From: Bacteriovorax sp.
GTDB taxonomy: Bacteria; Bdellovibrionota; Bacteriovoracia; Bacteriovoracales; Bacteriovoracaceae
DNA: 33,280 bases
NCBI GenBank assembly: GCA_014378525.1
Contig: JACMNL010000077.1
Span: 1 to 33,280 of the forward strand
Direction: 5' to 3'
Made by a program: the position numbers and the translations under genes. This document shows, piece after piece, positions 22,660 through 29,909 of this stretch. How positions within the stretch are numbered: position 1 is the stretch's first letter; the number at the start of each line of letters is the position of its first letter. The notes under the pieces are model-generated. The model was not told the origin of the DNA and searched no databases. It saw only the letters and a program-made list of their open reading frames with translations.

Positions 22660-23838
22660 CTAAACTTTTTTTAGAAGAACTGCGATCCCCTGTCCGCCAC
22701 CAATACAAGCGGAAGCAATACCGTAGTCTTTGTTAAAATGTTTTAACTGTCTTGCAAGCGTATGGGCAATACGCACACCTGAAGCTGCAAGCGGATGGCC
22801 TAGTGCCACTGCTCCACCCCACAAGTTAATTTTATCGTGAGGAATGTTGACGTCTTTCATACATGAAAGTGCCTGGCCTGCGAAAGCTTCATTGATTTCA
22901 AACAAATCTATCTGCTCTAATTTCATATTTACTTTTTTTAGTAATCCTTTGATTGCAGGACTCGGTCCGATTCCCATAATTTTTGGATCAACACCGATAA
23001 CAAATCCGTCGATGATTTCTGCAAGTGGAGTCAGTCCATTGGCTTTACAAAAAGATTCGCTCGCAACAATTACACTGGCAGCACCATCTACAATTCCTGA
23101 AGCTGAAGCAGCAGTGACAACACCACCATCAGCTTTGAATGTTGGTCTCAGGCCTTTCATTTCTGCAAGTGAAGCATCATCTCTATAGTGTTCGTCTTTA
23201 TCGCATACACCTTTTTTAAGAGGGAAAGGAGCGATCTCACCTTGAAGATGTCCATCCTTATATGCCTGTGAAGCACGTTGATGTGAATCGAAAGAAAACT
23301 GATCACACTGTTCGCGTGTCACTTCAAATTTTTCTGCAAGATTTTCTGCAGTAATTCCCATTGGTGTTTGTGAGTACTGATCAGTGAGAGCATCTAAAAG
23401 CATATCGACAGATTTTAATGAACCGTATTTTGTTCCAAATCTTGATCCGTAAGTTAAGTGCGGAACCATTGACATGTTTTCTGTTCCAGCTGCAAGCACA
23501 CATTGTGCTTCACCGGTTTTAATCAGGCGTGCGGCCATTAAAATAGCTTCAATACCCGATCCACAAAGTCTATTGATAACGACACCTGGAGTTTCTTGCC
23601 TACATCCTAATTTCAAAGCGAGATGGCGGCCGCCGTACATTGTATCAGTGGATGATGTACAAACATTTCCTAAAATAACCTGATCTATTTTTGAAGCGTC
23701 TAATTTGATTTCAGAAATCAGTGCTTTAGAAGCATGAACTGCCAGATCTACAGGGGTTACATCTTTTAATGAACCACCAAATTTACCAAATGGAGTGCGT
23801 TTTCCCTGCACTAGATAAATCTTTTCCTGAGCGGACAT
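22660..23838 (-). CDS. atoB: Acetyl-CoA C-acetyltransferase (thiolase)
   Basis: A 392-aa thiolase that condenses or cleaves acetyl-CoA/acetoacetyl-CoA. The catalytic residues are present: nucleophile Cys92 in NRLCGSGIEA, His348 in GGAVALGHPLAASG and the base Cys378 in CIGGGQGIA. Also present are KRTPFGKFGG at the N-terminus and FEINEAFA. Length and motifs match biosynthetic-type acetyl-CoA acetyltransferases; whether it serves fatty acid/amino acid breakdown or acetoacetyl-CoA synthesis cannot be told. A perfect AGGAGG Shine-Dalgarno precedes the ATG. An inverted repeat lies 22-41 bp upstream and could be its operator. The 433-aa membrane protein gene follows closely. Confidence 0.94.
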   Translation of the reverse strand: MSAQEKIYLVQGKRTPFGKFGGSLKDVTPVDLAVHASKALISEIKLDASKIDQVILGNVCTSSTDTMYGGRHLALKLGCRQETPGVVINRLCGSGIEAILMAARLIKTGEAQCVLAAGTENMSMVPHLTYGSRFGTKYGSLKSVDMLLDALTDQYSQTPMGITAENLAEKFEVTREQCDQFSFDSHQRASQAYKDGHLQGEIAPFPLKKGVCDKDEHYRDDASLAEMKGLRPTFKADGGVVTAASASGIVDGAASVIVASESFCKANGLTPLAEIIDGFVIGVDPKIMGIGPSPAIKGLLKKVNMKLEQIDLFEINEAFAGQALSCMKDVNIPHDKINLWGGAVALGHPLAASGVRIAHTLARQLKHFNKDYGIASACIGGGQGIAVLLKKV

Positions 23839-23859
23839 ATTTGCCTCCTACTTTTATGA

Positions 23860-23879
23860 ATATGATCTTCGTATCATAT
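23860..23879. repeat. Inverted repeat ATATGAT-6-ATCATAT in divergent promoter region
   Basis: A perfect 7-bp inverted repeat with a 6-nt centre lies in the 89-bp gap between the thiolase gene (minus) and the coiled-coil gene (plus). The size and symmetry fit the binding site of a dimeric regulator such as a TetR- or GntR-type protein. The AT-rich flanks lower confidence. Confidence 0.45.
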
Positions 23880-23927
23880 ATTAAGACGCGATTAACCTCG
23901 ATGCAAAGATTTAAAAAAAGGGAAGAT

Positions 23928-24347
23928 ATGTCTAATATAAATGATCTCAAAGCTCAAAAATACATGGAGTCCGAATCCAAGCGCTATGAAGTTGAGACAA
24001 AAAAAATGCAGACAGAAAATGAGCGCACATACACTACAGAATCTAAGCAGAAAGAACTGGAGCTTAAAAAGATGCGTGAAGATTACGACACTCGTTTAAG
24101 CAATATGAAGAATGAGCAGGAAACTAAACTTGGTGAAATTCGCCAGAAACAAACGCGCTCTCTTGCTGAAGAAAATGACCGTTTAAAAACTGAACTTGAA
24201 AACCTTCGCAAGACTCACCAGGAACAAGTTGAAGAAATAAAAATGTCTCAGAATAATGAGTTAACTGAGATCAACGAATCTCACCAGAAGACTCTGGAAA
24301 ATTCGAGAGATAAATTCCAGAAAGCAAATGCAAAGCTCAAGGCCTAG
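23928..24347 (+). CDS. Coiled-coil protein of unknown function
   Basis: A 139-aa, highly charged protein predicted to be almost entirely alpha-helical coiled coil (Glu, Lys, Gln and Asn dominate; no Cys, Trp or Pro-rich parts). There is no signal peptide, so it is cytoplasmic. The ATG at 23928 is chosen because the GGGAAG just upstream can serve as Shine-Dalgarno; an ATG at 23901 would add nine residues. The longer upstream frame runs into the thiolase gene on the other strand and is unlikely to be translated. It lies 46 nt before the FliG-like gene on the same strand, so the two may function together. No family recognised. Confidence 0.75.
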   Translation: MSNINDLKAQKYMESESKRYEVETKKMQTENERTYTTESKQKELELKKMREDYDTRLSNMKNEQETKLGEIRQKQTRSLAEENDRLKTELENLRKTHQEQVEEIKMSQNNELTEINESHQKTLENSRDKFQKANAKLKA

Positions 24348-24393
24348 TAACCTCGATAGCAGAATTTAAAAAGATTTATATGTGGGAGAATTA

Positions 24394-24828
24394 ATGGAAG
24401 ACAAGAATAACAACAGCGCAAGTGGAGTTTTTATCAATGGTAAAGCTCAGATCATCGAGATGCTTCAGCATATGCCTCGAACAGAACGCGCTACACTCCT
24501 TAAAAATCTTAAAGCTAGAAACCCACAACTGGCAGAAGAATTAACTGAGCAGTGTTTTACTTTCTCAGACCTTGATAATCTTTCTGATTCCGAGTTAGGA
24601 ATGATTTTCCAATACGTAACAGCTCCTATTTTAGGAATGGCACTTAAAAATATCGAACGTGCGTTTCAACGTCGCCTGCTTTCACTTGCAGGAAGAGATT
24701 ATGCTGAAGAAGCGTTTAGAGTTTTAAAGACACCTTACTCAACTGAGAAACGTGATATCAAAAGAGCACAGAACAAGATTATTGAAGTTCTGGTCTCTTT
24801 GAAAAAAAGAAAACAAGTTAATTTCTAA
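24394..24828 (+). CDS. Orphan FliG C-terminal-domain-like protein
   Basis: A 144-aa cytoplasmic protein that resembles the C-terminal part of the flagellar switch protein FliG. The stretch from residue ~28 (PRTERATLLKNL, RNPQLAEELTEQCFTFSDLDNL) parallels the armadillo-C segment with its MFVFEDL signature. Residues ~68-140 (LGMALKNIERAFQRRLLSL, AQNKIIEVLVSLKKR) parallel the charged torque-helix domain. The FliG N-terminal and middle domains are absent, and the acidic Asp pair typical of the torque helix is not obvious (AEEAFRVLK here). The ATG at 24394 has a GGGAGA Shine-Dalgarno and is preferred over an upstream GTG. There are no other flagellar genes nearby. Confidence 0.75.
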   Translation: MEDKNNNSASGVFINGKAQIIEMLQHMPRTERATLLKNLKARNPQLAEELTEQCFTFSDLDNLSDSELGMIFQYVTAPILGMALKNIERAFQRRLLSLAGRDYAEEAFRVLKTPYSTEKRDIKRAQNKIIEVLVSLKKRKQVNF

Positions 24829-24837
24829 TATTATTAT

Positions 24838-25305
24838 TTAAGACTGGCCGGCGTTGAAGTCTGCCAGTGCTTGAATATACTTTTTCTCTTCGTCTTTAGT
24901 AATGACTAGTCTAGGATCCTTATCACCAGATAAATTATGTTCTTCAATCATGTCTTGAGTGTGCTTCAAGCGCTCACATAATGTTTCGAAAATTTCCGGA
25001 ATCCATGATGGTGAATTTTTAATTACACTTATAACGTCTTTCTGATCAACTAAAACCAGCTCTACGTCAGTTTTAGCGATGGCAGTCAGCTCGTTTGGTT
25101 TACCTGTAAGGATCGCCACTTCATTGAGAATTTCGCGTTCTCCGCAAACCTGAATACCTGATAAGCTGTTGCCTTTAAACTTCATGAGTCTAACCTCACC
25201 ACTTTTAACGAGGTAAAGATATTTTGAAGGTTTTCCCTGAGCGAAAATCACCGTTCCAGTTTTAAACATGATTGGTGCGTCTGTCCCATTAGAGATATTG
25301 CTCAT
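24838..25305 (-). CDS. Cyclic nucleotide-binding domain-like protein
   Basis: A 155-aa protein consisting of a single CAP/cNMP-type beta-roll (residues ~13-105) with a short helical C-terminus and no DNA-binding domain. The strand pattern KTGTVIFAQGKPSKYLYLVKSG is typical. The phosphate-binding cassette is altered: the segment ILNEVAILTGKPNELTA keeps the Glu (62) but has Asn for the Gly (61) and Asn (71) for the Arg that binds the cyclic phosphate. It may therefore bind another ligand or none. The start overlaps the Ppx gene by 17 nt and has a GGGGGAA Shine-Dalgarno. Last gene of the operon; no terminator follows. Confidence 0.85.
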   Translation of the reverse strand: MSNISNGTDAPIMFKTGTVIFAQGKPSKYLYLVKSGEVRLMKFKGNSLSGIQVCGEREILNEVAILTGKPNELTAIAKTDVELVLVDQKDVISVIKNSPSWIPEIFETLCERLKHTQDMIEEHNLSGDKDPRLVITKDEEKKYIQALADFNAGQS

Positions 25306-26197
25306 CTATTCCCCCAGTAATAACTGTTCCGTAACGAAGGCCGCGTGTTGATATCTTAATTGTATCTATTTTTAATTTATTGCCAATCAGTTCTGCGACA
25401 TGAGATCCACCACCAACCATCGGTGCGCGTTTTCCCAAAAATGGAAACAACATCAGAAGATTTTCTACACTGGTATTTCTCAGGTCATGAGCGAATTCCG
25501 AGAATGACTTGAAAGAAATTTTCATACCTTCAACTTTTGAATCCTCATACACTTTCTGGCCCAGATAGATTGATGCTAAGGCAGTCATACTACCGGCGAC
25601 ACAAACCAGAGTGTCTGTGCGGTAGTCGTTTAAGTCTTTATTTAAAATTTCTGTAATTTTAGAATCGAATTCGCCTTTTGCTTTCCAGTCTGTAGCTCTC
25701 ACTGATCCAACCGGTAGAGAAATTGATTTGATGATTTTAAAAGGTGCAGTGTCGATTTGAATGAGTTCGGTTGAAGCTCCACCGATGTCCATGACGATAA
25801 TCTTTCCATCACTTTTATCCAATGAAGAAACGACACCTAAAGCAGTGTAGTAAGCTTCTCCATCACTGGAAATTATCTGGATCGTGAATCCAAGTTCGTC
25901 TTTAATTTTTTTAAAGAACTCACGTGAGTTTGTTGAAACTCTGCTGGCCTCTGTTGCTGTGGCCACTACATCATGAACGGGAAAATTTATGTTATCGAGA
26001 AGTTTTTTATATTCAGCAAGAGCTTCGTATGTGGCCTTCATTGAATCAGGATGAAACTTTTTTGTTACATCGAGATCTTTCCCCAACGAAGTAATGAACG
26101 ATTCATTCAAAAGTTCGGTTGTGATTATGCCATCGTTTAATTCTACTGCCAGTAGAAGTACAGAATTTGATCCTATATCAATACTAGCTCGTCTCAT
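25289..26197 (-). CDS. Ppx/GppA family phosphatase (exopolyphosphatase-like)
   Basis: A 302-aa member of the actin-like ASKHA phosphatases that cleave polyphosphate or pppGpp. Motifs in order: the phosphate-1 loop SIDIGSNSVLLLA (residues ~5-17), the VMDIGGASTELIQ loop in the middle, the GSVRATD segment and GKRAPMVGGGSHV near the end. It has only the catalytic domain and lacks the C-terminal HD-like domain of E. coli Ppx, as in many short homologues. Its start overlaps the MtnA stop (ATGA), and its end overlaps the cNMP-like gene by 17 nt, so expression is coupled. Polyphosphate versus pppGpp preference cannot be read. Confidence 0.92.
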   Translation of the reverse strand: MRRASIDIGSNSVLLLAVELNDGIITTELLNESFITSLGKDLDVTKKFHPDSMKATYEALAEYKKLLDNINFPVHDVVATATEASRVSTNSREFFKKIKDELGFTIQIISSDGEAYYTALGVVSSLDKSDGKIIVMDIGGASTELIQIDTAPFKIIKSISLPVGSVRATDWKAKGEFDSKITEILNKDLNDYRTDTLVCVAGSMTALASIYLGQKVYEDSKVEGMKISFKSFSEFAHDLRNTSVENLLMLFPFLGKRAPMVGGGSHVAELIGNKLKIDTIKISTRGLRYGTVITGGIDEQYL

Positions 26198-27240
26198 TTT
26201 TGCCCTGCGATCCTTTTTACATTTTCAACAGTCACTGGTGAAATCGCTCCGTTCTCACAGAGAATTCCAGTGATGCATGAGTGATCCGTAACATCGAAGC
26301 TCGGGTTCAAGGCTTTAGCATCCGGGTGAGCGATGTGAACGTCTTTATATTTTAAAATTTCATTCTGGTCACGCAGTTCAATTTCAATTTCATCCCCTGT
26401 CCTCATGTTCAAGTCGAATGAACTGACAGGTGCGACGATATAAAAAGGAATGCCGTAGTGTTTTGCGATAATGCTTAAACTAGATGTTCCGACTTTATTT
26501 GCAGTATCACCATTTTCAACAATGCGGTCAGCGCCTGCGAAAATGGCGTCGACCATTTTATTTTTCATCAGGTAAGAAGCTGCGCCTTCAACTACGATTT
26601 TGTGATCGATGCCTTCTTTAATTAACTCGAAACTCGTAAGCCTCGATCCCTGAAGATATGGACGTGTTTCAGAAGCGTATACTTCTTTAACTTTTTTCTG
26701 GTGGTGAAGATGAACGATAACTCCAAGTGCTGTTCCCAGAACTCCACAGGCCAGTGTTCCCGTATTACAAATCGTCATCACGTTAAGCGGACGGTCACCA
26801 TAAATTTTTTGAAGTTCGATTTCAGCAAACTTCGCCATCTTCAGGTTTTTCTCATAAAGGTTATTCATTTCTGTCTGAGCAAACTCAACCAGCTTTGGAT
26901 AAAGTGCACTCAGGTGAGTTTCTTTTTTTGCCATTTCAACACAACGGTCGATTTCATAGGCAAGATTCACGGCCGTCGGTCTTGAACTTTTTAAGTATTG
27001 AGCTGCCTGCTCGAACTGTGGGAAAACAACTTTTGGATTGTTCTTTAAAAAAAGCGCCATTCCCCAGATACCGGTAAAGCCGATAAGTGGTGCGCCTCTT
27101 ACAACCATATCCTGAATCGCTCTGTAAGCGTCTTCAATGGTTTTAATCGTGACGTAAACTTCTTCCGTAGGAAGAAGTCTCTGGTCCAGTAGTTTTAAAG
27201 ACTCTCTTTCATATTTTAATGGCTCTAATACATTTTTCAT
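26194..27240 (-). CDS. mtnA: S-methyl-5-thioribose-1-phosphate isomerase
   Basis: A 348-aa aldose-ketose isomerase of the methionine salvage pathway, converting methylthioribose-1-phosphate to methylthioribulose-1-phosphate. Family motifs are intact: VRGAPLIGFTGIWGMA, TICNTGTLACG with catalytic Cys, ASETRPYLQGSRLTSFEL, and FAGADRIVENGDTANKVGT with catalytic Asp, followed by IPFYIVAPVSSFD. Length is standard and the family shares its fold with eIF2B alpha-type proteins, but the RGAPLIG, CNTG and GADR set fits MtnA best. No other methionine salvage gene is near. It lies 2 nt after AsmA and overlaps Ppx by 4 nt. Confidence 0.93.
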   Translation of the reverse strand: MKNVLEPLKYERESLKLLDQRLLPTEEVYVTIKTIEDAYRAIQDMVVRGAPLIGFTGIWGMALFLKNNPKVVFPQFEQAAQYLKSSRPTAVNLAYEIDRCVEMAKKETHLSALYPKLVEFAQTEMNNLYEKNLKMAKFAEIELQKIYGDRPLNVMTICNTGTLACGVLGTALGVIVHLHHQKKVKEVYASETRPYLQGSRLTSFELIKEGIDHKIVVEGAASYLMKNKMVDAIFAGADRIVENGDTANKVGTSSLSIIAKHYGIPFYIVAPVSSFDLNMRTGDEIEIELRDQNEILKYKDVHIAHPDAKALNPSFDVTDHSCITGILCENGAISPVTVENVKRIAGQK

Positions 27241-27242
27241 TC

Positions 27243-29534
27243 TTATTTTCTCTTGAACAGACCGTTTAATAATCCCTTCACTTGTTCTTTCGCTTTTTCA
27301 GGAACTACTTTATCAATATTTTTGTCGATGACTTTATTAACGGCTTCCATGCCTTTTGTTTTTGCAGCTCCTTTTGCGATTCGAGAAAGAGTAAATCCTG
27401 CATCAGGTTTCATAGCGTATCCTGGCCCTGTTAGTCTTACAGGTAAAACTCTTGCGCCAACATTTTTTTGAATGATGTCACCGATATTTCCGTTGTCAGT
27501 AAAATAAACATCCATGCTAGATTGTTTTGCGTAACCAGGAATCGGATAAATTGTTCCTGAACCTTTGATCTCTACACGCTTGTTAAGGCCTACAAAATTA
27601 AAGTCTGCAAGATTGTATGTTTCGTTCTGGAAACGTCCTTTCATCGTAAGAGTTTCGAAGTTTCCGTCGATCTTAAGATCTTTACCGGCCACTTTATCTT
27701 TAACCATAGGAATGCTTGCCAGAAGTGGAGCGATGTATTCAGAGATGTTAAGTTTTTTAATCTCACCTTTTTTCGCATCAACTGCGACGTTTACATCATA
27801 TTGTGGCGCTGAGTTCGGTGCTTTAAAAAGTTTTGCATTACCGTTAATTTTTCCGCTGAAAGTTCCCGAGAAATTTTCCACGAATGGAGGAAGGAAAGGT
27901 TTGAAAGATGAAAGATTAAGATCTGAAATCCCCAAATCGAAAACCGATTCAGATGATTTTTCTCCCAGCTTCATCGTTTGTGTAATTTTTCCTGTTCCTT
28001 TTGAAAACTTGAAAGTCATTCCATCGATGGCAATTGCATGTGCACTTACGACAATTTTTCCTTTGCCGGAAAAGTCTTCACCACCAACATTGATACTCGA
28101 CCATGAAACATTCACATTTGCCGGAGGTAGACCTGGTGCAGGTTTTCCTGCTTTTTCTGCAGCCAGACGGATTTTCTCGGCTTCAGCTTCTTCTTTAGCA
28201 GCTTCAGCTGGATCTTTTTTCGCCCATAGTTTTTGCTGGATTACTTTTTCAGGAATCTTCATTCCATAGGCCGTAACCTTAATGTCGAATGGTTTAAGAG
28301 CTTTCATTTCAAATTTTTCATTTGGATCAAATTCACCGTTAACCAGTGTATCTACTTTCCCGCCAAGAACATCTGTCTTGACTCTGATCGCGATATCTTT
28401 TTTCTTGAAAGATCCGTCTACACTTGTCGTTGCAACGATGCCGTCTTTTGAGTATCCAATCCCGGGAGTGATCGCGAAGTTTAAGTCCGCATCGATTTTT
28501 TTATCTTCAGTATAAAGAAGTTTTCCTTTTGAAGTAAGTTTAGCTTTTGAAAGATCGATTGCATGGTCAAGGCCCATGATCAGACCGACATCTTTTAAAA
28601 TGATATCGACGTTAATATTTGAAATTTCAATTTCTTTAGTCATCTTGAAATCTGCAGATAATTTATTTTGAGTTTCAAATGAGGTTGCTACTGAACCCGA
28701 AATTTCTCCGTCTTTTTTCAGAACTAGATTAAGGTTTGTCGTGATCTCGGGAAATTTCCATTCAAGACCTGTTTTTGCAATGTTGTTAACTTTAACAATG
28801 ACAAGTGAACTAACAGAACCGTTTTTTACAAAGTCAGCAATGTTGATTTCTCCAATGGCAATTGTATTAAATGAGACAACCGAAGTGTCTGCCATAACGA
28901 ATTTTGCATCTGATGCAATTTCAAAAGCAGTTGATGATTCAAAGTTTAATCCTTTCACAAGAAAGCGCGAGATATTGATCTGGCCGTTTGAGTTTGATCT
29001 AAGAGCATACTTAACTGCTAATTCAGAAAGTTTTACGTTGATTTTACTTTTTCCAAATAGTCCGATCGCCTTTTCTTGTTCTTTTGCTTTTTCTTCTGGA
29101 GTTTTTTCTTTTTTATCGTCTTCTTTTTTGTCACCCATTGCGTACGTCCAGTTATTTCCAACCGGGAACTCAGCGTAGTTCATCAGAGGTTTATCAAGCT
29201 GGATTTCAATCACTCCACCATTTGTTAAAATGGCCCATAAGGGAACTTTTACCAGAAAGTTATCAACGGCCATCATTTCCACCGGCTTACCTTCAGGATT
29301 TTTTGTATTAAGTGCGAACTGGTGAAGTTCAATCTTAAAGTTAAGACCCCAGTGAATGTTTACACTACCCAGAGTTGTCACTGCATTCGGAAAAACTTTC
29401 TCCGTTTGAGCAATAGCGATTTTTCTGATTTCTTCCGGGTTTAGTTTTGTAGAAGCGTAATAAACGATTCCTCCAACCAGCACCAAAAAGATGGCCGCGA
29501 TAATTCCAATAATTTTAAATTTGTTCGATTTCAT
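27243..29534 (-). CDS. AsmA family envelope protein
   Basis: A 763-aa protein with an N-terminal membrane anchor (~7-27) and a long periplasmic region, of the AsmA superfamily of bridge-like lipid transfer proteins. The N-terminus LNPEEIRKIAIAQTEKVFP and the beta strands that follow (VNIHWGLNFKIELHQFAL) are typical. The end repeats the family's beta-rich pattern (~530-700). A Lys/Glu-rich segment (~135-153) and an Ala/Glu-rich helical stretch (~450-475) interrupt it. Family members affect outer membrane lipid balance; the exact role here is unknown. Its start overlaps the wHTH gene stop (ATGA), so it may be controlled by that regulator. Confidence 0.85.
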   Translation of the reverse strand: MKSNKFKIIGIIAAIFLVLVGGIVYYASTKLNPEEIRKIAIAQTEKVFPNAVTTLGSVNIHWGLNFKIELHQFALNTKNPEGKPVEMMAVDNFLVKVPLWAILTNGGVIEIQLDKPLMNYAEFPVGNNWTYAMGDKKEDDKKEKTPEEKAKEQEKAIGLFGKSKINVKLSELAVKYALRSNSNGQINISRFLVKGLNFESSTAFEIASDAKFVMADTSVVSFNTIAIGEINIADFVKNGSVSSLVIVKVNNIAKTGLEWKFPEITTNLNLVLKKDGEISGSVATSFETQNKLSADFKMTKEIEISNINVDIILKDVGLIMGLDHAIDLSKAKLTSKGKLLYTEDKKIDADLNFAITPGIGYSKDGIVATTSVDGSFKKKDIAIRVKTDVLGGKVDTLVNGEFDPNEKFEMKALKPFDIKVTAYGMKIPEKVIQQKLWAKKDPAEAAKEEAEAEKIRLAAEKAGKPAPGLPPANVNVSWSSINVGGEDFSGKGKIVVSAHAIAIDGMTFKFSKGTGKITQTMKLGEKSSESVFDLGISDLNLSSFKPFLPPFVENFSGTFSGKINGNAKLFKAPNSAPQYDVNVAVDAKKGEIKKLNISEYIAPLLASIPMVKDKVAGKDLKIDGNFETLTMKGRFQNETYNLADFNFVGLNKRVEIKGSGTIYPIPGYAKQSSMDVYFTDNGNIGDIIQKNVGARVLPVRLTGPGYAMKPDAGFTLSRIAKGAAKTKGMEAVNKVIDKNIDKVVPEKAKEQVKGLLNGLFKRK

Positions 29535-29848
29535 AATTCTCTCGTTGAAATAAGTTCTCGTTTAATATTTTTCTTTTTATGTTTAAATTCGTTTTGATGA
29601 GCGATAGCAAGCAGCTCTTTTAATGGAGCGATGATGACATGTTTTTCGTTGAAGCTATAAAGACGTGAACGACCAACAACTCTCGAAACAAGAAATCCAG
29701 CTTCTTCAAATCTTTCAAGTTGTTTTTTAATCGGGTCCAGGGCAGTTCCATAAATTTGGGCAATAGCAGACGCGTGAAGTTCCCCGTTCTCATAGAGAGC
29801 GAGCATAACTTTTTCAGCAGATTTATTTCCTAGAAGTCCTTCCAGCAT
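29531..29848 (-). CDS. Winged helix-turn-helix transcriptional regulator (ArsR-like)
   Basis: A 105-aa single-domain regulator. A winged helix occupies residues ~8-75: the recognition pattern is ELHASAIAQIYGTALDPIKKQLERFEEAGFL and the wing is VVGRSRLYSFNEK. The C-terminus is a short basic helix. No metal-binding Cys pairs are seen. The ATG at 29848 is preferred to the TTG at 29863 because the -10 box lies between them, so the TTG would not be in the transcript. There is no Shine-Dalgarno and the predicted start of transcription coincides with the ATG, which suggests a leaderless mRNA. It is first in the operon with AsmA, MtnA, Ppx and cNMP-like genes. Confidence 0.85.
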   Translation of the reverse strand: MLEGLLGNKSAEKVMLALYENGELHASAIAQIYGTALDPIKKQLERFEEAGFLVSRVVGRSRLYSFNEKHVIIAPLKELLAIAHQNEFKHKKKNIKRELISTREL

Positions 29849-29855
29849 GGAGAAG

Positions 29856-29884
29856 ATTATCAACTAAAGAAAAGTCTATATCAA
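29856..29884 (-). promoter_or_regulatory. Promoter of the wHTH-AsmA-mtnA operon
   Basis: On the minus strand TTGATA and GATAAT are 17 bp apart, a strong sigma70-type promoter. The -10 ends 7 nt before the ATG at 29848, so transcription probably starts at or next to the start codon. Confidence 0.75.
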
Positions 29885-29899
29885 CTACATTTTAGTTGA
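29860..29899. promoter_or_regulatory. Operator half-sites TCAACTA (x3) over the wHTH promoter
   Basis: TCAACTA occurs at 29860-29866 and 29881-29887 (21 bp apart, two helical turns), and its reverse complement TAGTTGA at 29893-29899, making a 7-5-7 inverted repeat with the second copy. The copies cover the spacer edge of the -10 and the -35 box. Binding by the adjacent wHTH regulator for autorepression is a reasonable inference. Confidence 0.55.
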
Positions 29900-29909
29900 A
29901 GACAAGTGC

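Noticed and set aside
22844..23188. 114-aa plus-strand open frame inside the thiolase gene
   Set aside because: Antisense to the catalytic domain of an intact thiolase.
27565..28269. 234-aa open frame on the plus strand inside the AsmA gene
   Set aside because: It is antisense to a clear AsmA protein with good codon pattern. Composition (Ser, Phe, Pro rich) is that of a reverse-strand shadow, with no Shine-Dalgarno.
28741..29178. 145-aa plus-strand open frame inside AsmA
   Set aside because: Shadow frame opposite the AsmA coding sequence; no domain or start signal.
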